Shown: in pieces, positions 8,283 to 17,114 of the stretch
How positions within the stretch are numbered: the stretch's first letter is position 1
How the letters are laid out: every line of letters begins with the position of its first letter
NCBI GenBank assembly: GCA_947494825.1
Contig: CANLWN010000003.1
Span: forward strand, 372,001-436,000
DNA length: 64,000 nucleotides
Direction: 5' to 3'
Source: an uncultured Flavobacteriaceae bacterium
Lineage (GTDB): Bacteria > Bacteroidota > Bacteroidia > Flavobacteriales > Flavobacteriaceae
Program-made: the position numbers and the translations under genes
The notes under the pieces: generated by a model
Told to the model about the DNA's origin: nothing
The model's input: only the letters and a program-made list of their open reading frames with translations
Databases searched by the model: none

Positions 8283-8715
8283 GGGAACGATGGAATTTAA
8301 ACGATGAAACCGCAGCTGAGACTACCGGCAAAATTCAAACAAACAATCTACTATCCGAGACCTAAAAATGATATAATCCATGATTATAGTTCTACATTGG
8401 TCAAAATTTAAACCTCCAAAATAGCGGAAGTTTTTGGATTGAATTGGACAACCTAATGAACGGAGCGGCCCAAGCTGCGCTTTTTATCAAGATCGGTGTC
8501 AAGGTCTATCTCATCGTGTTGACCGACAAGAAAATGTACTGGGATATAACCCAAATGATATAGGAGAGCTATTGTTCGGTAAGCCGCACCTTACAAAAAG
8601 CAGCTTCCATCCAATATCCTATTTTCCTTAACCAAGAGCTTTTGTTTACGGCAAACAGTAAAATTTAACAAGCAACCCTAACACCAGAATGCGTATCTTA
8701 TTAAAAAAGAACGCC
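8283..8715. other. Intergenic region without a recognised gene
   Basis: About 430 bp between the antiporter and a small lipoprotein gene. One protein-like stretch remains on the plus strand (ATG 8456, TAG 8561-8563; 35 residues containing LIVLTDKKMYWDITQMI); its frame extends open about 20 codons upstream without a start, so it could be the tail of a decayed gene. Not recognised. Confidence 0.4.
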
Positions 8716-9129
8716 ATGAAAAAAGCATTCCTCTTTTTACTGATGATCGGGCTGCTGGGTTTTGCGGGCTGTAATACCGATGACGACGCAACGGGAGTTC
8801 AGATTGTGATCTTGCAGGTCACCGATGCCGACTTCCCGGTCACCTTTACGGTCGGGGAGGTATATACTATAGAAGTGACCTTTTTGATTCCGGATGCCTG
8901 CACCTTGTTTGAGGGTTTCGATTTTACCTCCACGGGACTGACCGAGCGACAGATCGTCGCCATAGGCACACGCTTTCCCGAAGAGGCCTGCTTACCGGAC
9001 ATGGAAGAACGTACCGCCACCTTTGATTTTGAGGTATTCCATGATCAGACCTACATTTTTCGGATATGGACCGGCACGGACGAAAACGGGGAGAACGAAT
9101 TTCTAACCTTTGAAGTCCCCGTCAATTAG
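8716..9129 (+). CDS. Small secreted lipoprotein, unknown function
   Basis: A 137-residue lipoprotein counted from the ATG at 8716 (MKKAFLFLLMIGLLGFAGC); the lipobox LGFAGC gives a lipidated Cys19. An ATG 27 bases upstream is also in frame but would add nine residues before the signal peptide. The mature part is acidic (NTDDDATG directly after the Cys, often seen in exported surface lipoproteins of Bacteroidota) and looks all-beta, with two Cys (DACTLFEG, EEACLPD) that could form a disulfide. No domain is recognised. It is followed by a strong terminator at 9175-9203, so it is a single-gene unit. Confidence 0.75.
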   Translation: MKKAFLFLLMIGLLGFAGCNTDDDATGVQIVILQVTDADFPVTFTVGEVYTIEVTFLIPDACTLFEGFDFTSTGLTERQIVAIGTRFPEEACLPDMEERTATFDFEVFHDQTYIFRIWTGTDENGENEFLTFEVPVN

Positions 9130-9174
9130 GCGGTATCGTCAGCTTAGAGAACATTAACTGGGATTAACAACCAT

Positions 9175-9203
9175 AAAAAGGTGGGGCAATGCCCCACCTT
9201 TTT
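9175..9203 (+). terminator. Rho-independent terminator after the small lipoprotein gene
   Basis: Nearly perfect hairpin AAAAAGGTGGGGC / GCCCCACCTTTTT with a 3-nt loop, followed by T residues. The A tract on the 5' side makes it work in both directions. Confidence 0.85.
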
Positions 9204-9353
9204 CCCCAAATCTTACCATGAACTTAACCTACTTATGCTATGGTCCTTCAAATGTATCCCAATGGATAGTATCCCCGAATTTTTTCAGTTGAACATCCCT
9301 AAAATAAGTCGAACTACCTTCTGTGGGGTTTTGCCCATGCAACCAATTTCCGG

Positions 9354-9500
9354 ATTCCGCCGATGGCGGGACGGGCAGGACTCGAATGCCGACGTTTGCG
9401 GCCCGCGACCCGTATCATTTCAGGGCCATGTTGTCCGTGAAGGATGATAACCCCAACCACGGGCCCAAAGCTCAGAAAAACAAAAAGCCAACTTGCCTTT
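9354..9500 (-). repeat. Decayed tRNA-3'-end element (copy B)
   Basis: On the minus strand: T-stem-like GTCGCGGG (complement 9402-9409), a 15-nt remnant of the insertion (9387-9401), then TTCGAGT and a mutated 3' T stem. The segment continues for about 100 bp with clear homology to the tRNA-Asp unit at 16.8 kb: a CCGCC-gat-GGCGG hairpin on one side (9357-9369), and GGGCCCAAAG ... AACAAAAAGCC ... AACTTGC on the other, matching that unit's trailer and terminator. Both insertion hairpins are largely lost and no tRNA is adjacent, so it is a relic. The rest of the 9204-9877 gap holds nothing recognised apart from a -7 element TAATTTTG at 9784-9791 for the next gene. Confidence 0.6.
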
Positions 9501-9877
9501 ATGTGTTATGCTGATTTCAATTTTTGTGATAACAATTGAATCGGGTTCAGGCCAAAAAAGACAATCATTATAAAGGTTGTCGATTTTGCGCTAACAGAAT
9601 AGTACTATTGAACAGCGGTCTTTGGTTCTGCTGATACGCCTTTGATTCAATGGTCTTTAATGGCGGTCTACACTGGCACACTGGAACAATTGGCACACGG
9701 GGTCAAGGGCTAATAGGGAGTTAAAAAAAATATAAATAGAGTAAGCCCTTGTAAAAGCTAACGCGGTACGCTACCCGATACTTTAATTTTGAAGAATTGT
9801 TTCCCGTGGATCGTTAGAGCGGACGGTGTTTTTATAGGGAAAGCTCGTGACCACTTTTACTAACCAAAACTACTTCT

Positions 9878-10990
9878 ATGGACTTTTTTGAGGTCGTAAT
9901 CCTGTCGTTCGCAGTGCAGGCAGTTTTTATCGGGTTCATCTTCATTTTCAATAGAAAAGGTGATCGTGTTGCCAAGATTATTTGGTTTATCTTTCTTTTT
10001 CTGTTATCCTACAACCTTTTTAATAGCGTTTTATATTGGTCTTGTGAAAATCCAAAACTCATCAAAAAATTATCGGCTTTCTATTTTTTGCCCATCGCGC
10101 TTGTTGGGCCCTTATTTTTTCTGTTTGTAAAGCGACGTATTACACAGCGTAAGCTCAAGTTAAATGAGGTACTGTTACACCTTATTCCCGCAGCTATCGT
10201 TTTGATTTCTTGCCTCGGGATTTTTTTGATCCCAGCTGAACTTAAGGAGGCATTGACGAAGGACGGAATCCGTGCACAACACAAGTCCATCATCAATCCC
10301 TATTTCCTAGTTGGGTTCATACTCAGCAGCTTGTTTTTTTATGGATTGGCCGCCTACCGAATCTATCGGAAGTATACGTACAAAGGATTTGAAATTACCT
10401 TTTGGATAAAGACCATTACCCTGGTTTTCTTGGGATTCTGTACGCTTAGGACGTTGTATTTCATCATGGTCGTTTTTAACGGTTATAAGGCGGAGTACTA
10501 CTATACACTTATCACGGGGCTAACCCTGTTTCTAGGTTTTGTCACCTATTTAGGATACATACATCCGGAGCTTTTTAACGGAAGAGTTCTAAAAGCGCTT
10601 GGATCTCCGGTCAAATACAAGAATGCCGGTTTTTCGGCCAAGCTCTCTATACATTACAAACAAAAACTTCTCGATGGAATGCATAAGGACAAGCTTTATC
10701 TGAACAATGATCTTAGACTAAACGACCTATCCGAATATCTGGGTATTGCCAGGCATCATACCTCACAATTGGTCAATGAGCATTTTCAAATGGGCTTTTT
10801 TGATCTCATCAACAAATTCCGTGTGGAAGAGGTGGTAAGACTCCTTTTGAACAACACCGAAAATCTCAGCACTATTGAGATTGCCTATAGATCAGGATTT
10901 AATAACAAGGTAAGTTTTTACAGGGCCTTCAAAAAGTTTAAGGGCGTTACGCCTACCCATTATCTCTCCAAACACCAAGCATCCACATAG
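9878..10990 (+). CDS. Membrane-bound AraC-family regulator
   Basis: A 370-residue protein: about seven hydrophobic helices over residues 1-235, then an AraC-type DNA-binding domain (about 265-366; LNDLSEYLGIARHHTSQLVN and IEIAYRSGFNNKVSFYRAFK, ending KGVTPTHYL). Bacteroidota have many such 7TM-AraC proteins, thought to sense an external or membrane signal directly. The gene lies 256 bp before the SusC-SusD operon on the same strand and is the only regulator between 9 and 17 kb, so it may control that operon; this is inference. A -7 element (TAATTTTG, 9784-9791) precedes it. Confidence 0.85.
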   Translation: MDFFEVVILSFAVQAVFIGFIFIFNRKGDRVAKIIWFIFLFLLSYNLFNSVLYWSCENPKLIKKLSAFYFLPIALVGPLFFLFVKRRITQRKLKLNEVLLHLIPAAIVLISCLGIFLIPAELKEALTKDGIRAQHKSIINPYFLVGFILSSLFFYGLAAYRIYRKYTYKGFEITFWIKTITLVFLGFCTLRTLYFIMVVFNGYKAEYYYTLITGLTLFLGFVTYLGYIHPELFNGRVLKALGSPVKYKNAGFSAKLSIHYKQKLLDGMHKDKLYLNNDLRLNDLSEYLGIARHHTSQLVNEHFQMGFFDLINKFRVEEVVRLLLNNTENLSTIEIAYRSGFNNKVSFYRAFKKFKGVTPTHYLSKHQAST

Positions 10991-11246
10991 GGTAGTAAAC
11001 TTTTAATTAGTCTCGGATAATTAGTTTGTCACTATAAGGGCTAACTGTTTGATCCCAATCTTTTTATTGTTTTATCCCGCAATTGTAAAGGTAGGGCAGG
11101 GAGAGAGAGGGTCAGTCTTACTTTTTTGGAATAAAAGAATCATTAAGCTTTGTTCTCATTTTAAGTATTAATTGAATTAGTACGAATCTCCATCCTGCCT
11201 GCCTTTCTTAATTGCACTAACTCATTTTTTAACCAAAACTTTGATT

Positions 11247-14200
11247 ATGAAAGTAAACAACTCTTGGATTGTGATTGTGCTTTTGTTATTGGGAATAAGC
11301 TCGGCAATAGCACAGACGAAAACAATCAATGGTAGGGTCACGGACCAGGAATCCTTGCCTCTGCCCGGTGTAAATGTCTTGATAAAAGGAACAACGACAG
11401 GTACACAGACCGATTTTGACGGAAATTATTCCATCAATGCCAGTGTTGGTCAGATTCTGGTATTCTCTTATATCGGCCAAAACACGGCGGAAAGAACTGT
11501 AGAAATCCCATCGGTCATTAATGTGCAAATGCAGGAAGACGCCGAAGCTTTGGAGGAGGTGGTTGTTGTGGGCTATGGTTCCAAGTCCAGAGAACTTTCC
11601 ACTTCGGCCATTTCAACGGTCTCTACGGAGAAGATAGAAGCCTTCGTGCCTTCTACCAGTATAGATAACATACTTCAGGGACAGGCGGCAGGTGTTGCCG
11701 TTACTGCGGCAAATGGCAGGCCTGGCAATACGGCCTTCGTCCAAATCCGGGGAATTGGATCTATCAATGCCCAGACCACACCGCTTTATGTGATTGATGG
11801 AACACCTATTCCTGTGGACACCACGCGGGATTTCAACCCCATTAGCAACATCAATCCAAATGATATAGCATCATTTTCCATTCTCAAGGACGCCGCCACA
11901 GTTTCCAAATACGGTTCTAGAGGTGCTAATGGTGTCGTCTTGATAACCACCAAGAAAGGTAGATCCGGAGATGCGCAAATAACCTTCAGGTCTTCCTATG
12001 GCTTTGCGGAACGGATTCCAGATCCCTTCGATCTTTTGGACGCGGAGCGCAAGTTGGAACTGGAAAGGCAATTTGCAGAACTAGGTGTCAATGCAGCACA
12101 AAGTCTGCCGGGAGCCACCGCTTCCCCAACACAACTGGCTGCGCTTATTGCCTTGGATACCGATTGGGAGGAAGAACTTTTGAGAAATTCCATCATCCAA
12201 TCAAATTCGCTGAGTGTTTCTGGAGGGGACGAACGCTTAACCTATTTTCTTTCCTTGGGATATGATAAGAATACAGGTATCATTGACAGAATTGATGGAT
12301 TTGAGCGGGTCTCCGCTCGTTTAAACACCACCTATCAAGCCAAGGAATGGTTAAACCTCGGGGCCAATATTTCCCTGGCTCGGAGTACGACGGATTTGCC
12401 AAGGGATAGGAACAATGTACAAAATCCCTTTCGAGGGTTTTATGACTACAATCCGTATGAGCCCGTTTTTTTGAGGGATGGGAATGGTGCTATTGTCGTT
12501 GACGCCGATGGCAATAACGTATTTAACCCCACTTCGACCGGTTTTCCCATCGCTAGGGCGCTTACCACGGAGCCCGAAGACAACAGGAACTTGCTGATCA
12601 TCGGCAACCTTTCTGCCGACGTGAAACTATCGGACAAGTTCTCAAACCGTTTTACGGTGGGAGCGGTCAGCAATAGGTTTAATAGAACTGTCAGGTCCTT
12701 GTCTGGCGGTGTATTGCAGCAGTTCGTTGGGGATGTCAACTTTCCAGGGACACAAACAGATAATTTTGCACTCGATTTCGAATACAACGTCAATAACCTA
12801 TTCACCTATACGGACACCTTCAATTCGGTACACAATTTGTCCGTAGGTTTCCTTTTGGAATATAACGAGAACATTAGAACCGATCTTTTCGCCGCAGCAA
12901 GGGGCTTCCCATCACCTGATATTCCATTTCAGGATGTAGCTGCCGAGGCAACTGATTCCGGTACGGAAGAAGATAGAAGAATCCTATTCTCCCAAGGGCT
13001 TTTTGTGGATTATGATTACGAAGGTAAATATATTCTTTCCGGTTCCATCAGGAGGGACGGTTCCTCCCGTTTTGGTCCTGATAATAAGTTTGGGTCCTTC
13101 TTTAGTGGTAGCGCTGCATGGAATATTTCCAATGAGAACTTCATGGAAAATTCCGTTTTTAACAATCTTAAGCTAAGAGCTTCTTATGGGACGTCTGGAA
13201 ACCAAAACATCGGAGACTTCGAATTCCTGAACCTGCTATCCTTCGATACCTATAACGGTTTCACTACCGCCATTCCCATAGGGGTGGGGAATCCTGCCAT
13301 TCAATGGGAGTCCCAAGCAATTTTGGATATAGGCCTGGAGTACGGGTTGTTCAACAACCGAATCAACGGTGTGGTCGACTATTTCAAAAAAAATTCAAAG
13401 GACCTGCTCTTGAATCAGCCACTTTCCAGAACGGTCGGAGATGAGGACGATTCCATTTTGGCAAATATCGGAGAAGTGGAGAACAGCGGTATTGAGGTTT
13501 CCCTTAATGCAGATATCATTAGAAACGACAACCTCCTTTGGTCCGTAGGTGGGAACATTACCTTTTTGGACAATAAGGTGTTATCCCTGGTCAATGGTGA
13601 GGATATCATTAACGGCAACACCATATTACGGGAGGGCGAAGAAATCAATTCCTTTTACCTGGAGCGTTATGCAGGGGTAAACCCGGCCAATGGGGAACCC
13701 TTGTACCTAGATACCGATGGAAACGTCACCAACGAATTCAGTCCGGGTTTTCAAACCCTGTTGGAGGGTAAATCACCCAATGCCGATTTTGAAGGTGGAT
13801 TCTTCACTTCGGTTCGTTATAAAGGTTTTGGACTGCGGGGCGACTTCGTCTTTAGGTCGGGGAACTACATCCTGAACCTTCAGCGTTCTGCAGGAATAGC
13901 CATTGGAAATATTGACGCCAATCAAAGGGAAGAGGCTTTTAACTACTGGAGGCAACCTGGCGACCAAAACGTATTGCCAAGTCCCTTGTTCGCGGAGACA
14001 GCCGACCAAACTTCGACGCGATTTCTGGAGCGGGGGGATTACATCCGACTAAGGACCCTCACTCTGGACTATAATGTTCCCAACAAATTTTTAAAGGATA
14101 CGGGTATCAATTCCCTGCGGATATTTGCCACAGGCCAAAACATTCTAACCATAACGGAATATGAAGGAGATCCTGAAATAGGCCTTGGTTCCGCTGAAAA

Positions 14201-14300
14201 TGCCGAGCCCGGGGATGCCGGATTTGTCCCCGGGGAGTTTTCCCTGTTTAGTTATCCCCAAACAAGGTCGTACACCTTCGGCATAGAGGTAGGGTTTTAA
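11247..14300 (+). CDS. SusC/RagA-type TonB-dependent outer-membrane transporter
   Basis: A 1017-residue transporter. From the ATG at 11247 come a signal peptide (ending SSAIAQ), a carboxypeptidase-D-like regulatory domain (about 25-105; INGRVTDQESLPLPGVNVLI), the SusC linker with TonB-box-like EEVVVVGYGS, a plug (about 110-225; VYVIDG, GANGVVLITTKKG), and a 22-stranded barrel ending in an aromatic residue (YTFGIEVGF). With SusD it forms the bedpan-shaped pump that imports oligomeric nutrients using TonB energy. The in-frame TTG at 11241 is unlikely as start. SusD follows after 17 bp. No glycosidase or peptidase is in the operon, so the substrate cannot be named. Confidence 0.95.
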   Translation: MKVNNSWIVIVLLLLGISSAIAQTKTINGRVTDQESLPLPGVNVLIKGTTTGTQTDFDGNYSINASVGQILVFSYIGQNTAERTVEIPSVINVQMQEDAEALEEVVVVGYGSKSRELSTSAISTVSTEKIEAFVPSTSIDNILQGQAAGVAVTAANGRPGNTAFVQIRGIGSINAQTTPLYVIDGTPIPVDTTRDFNPISNINPNDIASFSILKDAATVSKYGSRGANGVVLITTKKGRSGDAQITFRSSYGFAERIPDPFDLLDAERKLELERQFAELGVNAAQSLPGATASPTQLAALIALDTDWEEELLRNSIIQSNSLSVSGGDERLTYFLSLGYDKNTGIIDRIDGFERVSARLNTTYQAKEWLNLGANISLARSTTDLPRDRNNVQNPFRGFYDYNPYEPVFLRDGNGAIVVDADGNNVFNPTSTGFPIARALTTEPEDNRNLLIIGNLSADVKLSDKFSNRFTVGAVSNRFNRTVRSLSGGVLQQFVGDVNFPGTQTDNFALDFEYNVNNLFTYTDTFNSVHNLSVGFLLEYNENIRTDLFAAARGFPSPDIPFQDVAAEATDSGTEEDRRILFSQGLFVDYDYEGKYILSGSIRRDGSSRFGPDNKFGSFFSGSAAWNISNENFMENSVFNNLKLRASYGTSGNQNIGDFEFLNLLSFDTYNGFTTAIPIGVGNPAIQWESQAILDIGLEYGLFNNRINGVVDYFKKNSKDLLLNQPLSRTVGDEDDSILANIGEVENSGIEVSLNADIIRNDNLLWSVGGNITFLDNKVLSLVNGEDIINGNTILREGEEINSFYLERYAGVNPANGEPLYLDTDGNVTNEFSPGFQTLLEGKSPNADFEGGFFTSVRYKGFGLRGDFVFRSGNYILNLQRSAGIAIGNIDANQREEAFNYWRQPGDQNVLPSPLFAETADQTSTRFLERGDYIRLRTLTLDYNVPNKFLKDTGINSLRIFATGQNILTITEYEGDPEIGLGSAENAEPGDAGFVPGEFSLFSYPQTRSYTFGIEVGF

Positions 14301-14317
14301 TCAAAAAAGAAAGAAAA

Positions 14318-15787
14318 ATGAAAAAAATCAGTTTTAAGATAGCACTATTATATTTTGTATTCGGGTTCATGGCCTGTGATGATGAGTTGAACGGTTTACA
14401 ACCTTTTACGGAAGGGAATCCTGAGACCTTCTTTAACAGCCTAACTACCTTCCAAAATGGTGTGGACGGTGCCTATGCACAGGTAAGAAACTACTATACA
14501 AATGCGAACTTCGGCTTTCAGGGCATCCCGGACATCTTATCGGACAACGTAATATTGGTGCAGACCGGGCGTCGTTCCAATGAGATTTATTATGATTACC
14601 GATATGTACCCAACACGGGCGGACCCATAGCGCTTTACTGGAGTGAAGCTTATGAAGCCATAAACGCCGCGAATCTGGTAATCGGCCAAATAGACAATCT
14701 TACGAATAGTCCCGAAAAGAACAATATCCTGGGGCAGGCCTTGGCCATAAGGGCCCTGGCCCATTTTGATCTGGCAAGGACCTTTGCAAAGATTCCCACT
14801 CAGAGCGGGGATGCCAATGGATCCCCTGGCATTATCTATGTAAAAGTTGAAGATGGAGATACCGGAGACCCCTTTGCCCAGCCTTCGAGGGAAACGGTCC
14901 AGAGCAACTATGCCGAAATCATCGGTGATCTGGAACGTGCCAGTCAATTGATCGGCACGTCTAACGGAGAGGGCCGTTTGGACAGAAATGGCGTGTTTGG
15001 GACTTTGTCCAGGGTTTATCTTTACAATGGACAGTATCAGGATGCGATAGCTGCTGCCAACCAGGTAAACACCCCGTTGGCGACAGCCGCTGAACTCCCC
15101 GGAATGTATACCGATTCCAACAACGCCGGTATCGTATTCGAACTCGCCATAAACACTTCCAATGAAATGGGATCAGATGACAATCCCCCTTCGGGTAACA
15201 ATGTAGGGGTGCTCTACAGTCAGTCAAGTGCGGGCAGCACCATTTCCGAATATGCTGTTGAGTTCGATTTTTGGAATAGCATCGACCCCAATGATCAGCG
15301 CAGAAACGTATTGCAATTTGTAGGGACAAATCAAGGCAACGATTACAACGCCATATTGAAGTTCCTGGGAGAAGCGGGGCAGGTCAACGGACGGGTAGAC
15401 AATAAGGTTATCCGTGCGGCCGAAGTAGTTTTGAACAAGGCGGAGGCCCAGTTTGAATTGGGTTTAGAGTCTGAAGCACTCGCTTCCCTCGACGTACTGA
15501 GAAACCTGCGTTTTACCTCCTTCACAGGGGGAGAGACCGGGCAGACACTGGAAGACGCCATTCAATTTAACCGAAGGGTGGAGCTTGCCTTTGAGGGGCA
15601 TCGGTTTTTCGACATAAAACGACGTGGGGAGTCTATCGTCCGTTCAAACAACGGGGATATCATTGATGGCTCGGGTACGCCAGCAGAGATACAAATGCTT
15701 GAGGCTGGTGATTTTAGGTTCCAGTTGCCCATACCTGTAGACGAGACCAATGCAAATCCCAACTTAATTCAAAACGAAGGGTATTAA
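14318..15787 (+). CDS. SusD/RagB-type nutrient-binding lipoprotein
   Basis: A 489-residue surface lipoprotein with a lipobox in the signal peptide (YFVFGFMACDD). It has the alpha-helical SusD fold: the N-terminal stretch TFFNSLTTFQNGVDGAYAQV, TPR-like helices (LGQALAIRALAHFDLARTFA), and the conserved C-terminal region VELAFEGHRFFDIKRRGE with the end NPNLIQNEGY. It caps the SusC barrel and delivers ligand. It sits 17 bp after SusC and 18 bp before the third lipoprotein gene, so the three form one operon. Ligand unknown. Confidence 0.95.
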   Translation: MKKISFKIALLYFVFGFMACDDELNGLQPFTEGNPETFFNSLTTFQNGVDGAYAQVRNYYTNANFGFQGIPDILSDNVILVQTGRRSNEIYYDYRYVPNTGGPIALYWSEAYEAINAANLVIGQIDNLTNSPEKNNILGQALAIRALAHFDLARTFAKIPTQSGDANGSPGIIYVKVEDGDTGDPFAQPSRETVQSNYAEIIGDLERASQLIGTSNGEGRLDRNGVFGTLSRVYLYNGQYQDAIAAANQVNTPLATAAELPGMYTDSNNAGIVFELAINTSNEMGSDDNPPSGNNVGVLYSQSSAGSTISEYAVEFDFWNSIDPNDQRRNVLQFVGTNQGNDYNAILKFLGEAGQVNGRVDNKVIRAAEVVLNKAEAQFELGLESEALASLDVLRNLRFTSFTGGETGQTLEDAIQFNRRVELAFEGHRFFDIKRRGESIVRSNNGDIIDGSGTPAEIQMLEAGDFRFQLPIPVDETNANPNLIQNEGY

Positions 15788-15805
15788 AATATAAACAATA
15801 GCAAT

Positions 15806-16642
15806 ATGAAAAGCCAAACCTATAAATTTATGATGTTGTTCCTGGGAATACTCTCGATGGTTTCCTGCGAAGAAAATGAGATTCCCATCTTCGACACGGA
15901 AAATGGAAGAGCCATTGCCGGATTCAACGGAGGAATAGCAAATCCCCGCATCGTGTTCAATCCTGCGGCCGATACGGAAAGTACTGTCACCATTGGAGTC
16001 TCTACCCTTTCGTCCTCGGATAGGGCCGTACAGCTTAGCGTGGATGCCAACAGTACCACCCTAGACCCGATGTTCTATGCTATAAGTACCTTGTCCACAG
16101 TCATCCCGGCGGGCGCCTTTACCACGGATATCGTCATTACCACGCGGGCCTCTAGCGCACTTCCCGGCGCCAGTGATGCCATTGTATTGGTACTGGACGC
16201 CGTGGAAGGGGCAGAAATACTGGACGATAGCATAGACAGGTTATCCATCGGTCTTGACGTTCAGTGCCCCAGCGTGGACATCTCGGCACTTCCCGGAAGC
16301 TATGATGTTTCCTTTTCTACCTTTGCCAGCTTTTTTGGCGAAACCGACTTTACCAGAGAAGTCGTTGCCGGACCTGGTGAAAATCAAATTACGATTATAG
16401 ACGGTACGCACATCACTGAAGGAGCGGAAGACCTTGTCCTTACCATTGACCCAGAAACAGGGGCCATAATCGGGGTGAATGAGGACGGTATAAACTCCGC
16501 GGTAAGCTTTGGACCCAACTTCTATACTTTACTTCCCGGGGGTAGGGTATTGAGCTGTGTGGGGATTATTGAGGTGAATTTGGATTTTAATGGTAGTGTA
16601 ACCGGTAACCCCCATAACTTTAATCTGGTCAAACAACCGTGA
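15806..16642 (+). CDS. Surface lipoprotein of the SusC/SusD operon (DUF1735/SusE-like)
   Basis: A 278-residue lipoprotein with lipobox LSMVSC and an acidic start of the mature part (CEENEIPIFDTE). The N-terminal beta-sandwich (about 40-150; STVTIGVSTLSSSDRAVQLS followed by an ITTRASSALP strand) resembles the DUF1735/Calx-beta-type domain found in SusE-position proteins. The C-terminal part (about 150-278) has paired Cys (VQCPS and LSCVG) and looks all-beta. Position as third gene after SusD suggests an accessory ligand-binding protein on the cell surface. The family assignment is tentative. Confidence 0.65.
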   Translation: MKSQTYKFMMLFLGILSMVSCEENEIPIFDTENGRAIAGFNGGIANPRIVFNPAADTESTVTIGVSTLSSSDRAVQLSVDANSTTLDPMFYAISTLSTVIPAGAFTTDIVITTRASSALPGASDAIVLVLDAVEGAEILDDSIDRLSIGLDVQCPSVDISALPGSYDVSFSTFASFFGETDFTREVVAGPGENQITIIDGTHITEGAEDLVLTIDPETGAIIGVNEDGINSAVSFGPNFYTLLPGGRVLSCVGIIEVNLDFNGSVTGNPHNFNLVKQP

Positions 16643-16728
16643 CCAAAACCGACATTTTGGAAGCTGTAACGGTTTCCCGGAATTTCTAGGCTACGGAATA
16701 AACCAAAATTCCGGTTTTAATAAATATA

Positions 16729-16976
16729 AAAGCCCCCAACTTGCGTTGAAGGCTACAACGGTCCGGATCCCGCCGATGGCGGGACAGGTGGGACTCGAAT
16801 GCCGACGCTCGCGGTCGGCACCCCGACTTCCGCATAGCGGAACGTCGGCGGCCCGCGGCCCTTATAATCTCAAGACCACGTGGTACATGGAAAATAATAA
16901 CATGGACAATGGGACCCAAAGGACCAAAAAAACAAAAAGCCCTCAACTTGCGTTGAAGGCTTTTTGCGGTCCGGAC
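16729..16976 (-). repeat. tRNA-Asp-linked 187-bp unit with two-hairpin T-loop insertion (copy C)
   Basis: On the minus strand, downstream of the intact tRNA-Asp, a second, altered tRNA-Asp 3' end appears. T-stem GCGCGGG-like strand (complement at 16852-16858), 52-nt core (16800-16851), T loop TTCGAGT, GTCCC..., a 22-bp insert with hairpin CCCGCC/GGCGGG (about 16769-16783), then the acceptor end TCCGGACCG (16759-16768) and a second copy of the trailer/terminator (16731-16754). GGGACTCGAA recurs at 16790 and 16977, so the unit is 187 bp. The core folds as TGCCGAC/GTCGGCA (16800-16806, 16814-16820) and CCGAC-TTCCGC/GCGGAA-GTCGG (16823-16833, 16837-16848). It equals the cores beside tRNA-Leu except in one loop. 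Confidence 0.75.
16934..16965 (-). terminator. Terminator of tRNA-Asp
   Basis: Directly after the tRNA 3' end on the minus strand: AAAAAGCCTTCAAC, loop GCAA, GTTGAGGGCTTTTT, followed by more T. A degenerate copy of this hairpin lies at 16731-16754 after the altered tRNA end. Confidence 0.8.
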
Positions 16977-17040
16977 GGGACTCGAACCCGCGACCCCCTG
17001 CGTGACAGGCAGGTATTCTAACCAACTGAACTACCGGACC
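16967..17040 (-). tRNA. tRNA-Asp (GTC)
   Basis: A complete 74-nt cloverleaf on the minus strand: acceptor GGTCCGG/CCGGACC with discriminator G, anticodon arm CCTGC-CTGTCAC-GCAGG (anticodon GTC), T arm GCGGG-TTCGAGT-CCCGT. CCA is not encoded. Its 3' end is followed by a terminator and then by the derived 187-bp unit. Confidence 0.96.
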
Positions 17041-17114
17041 AATTCTTAAGCGAGTGCAAATATACATCGGTTATTGAATTCCGCAAACAATTTCCCTCAA
17101 AATTATGGCTGGTC

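Noticed and set aside
16646-16720. Terminator after the SusC/SusD operon
   Set aside because: Inverted bits (AAAACCG/CGGTTTT; GGAATTT/AAATTCC) exist but are widely spaced and lack a compact stem with a T tract; not strong enough to list.
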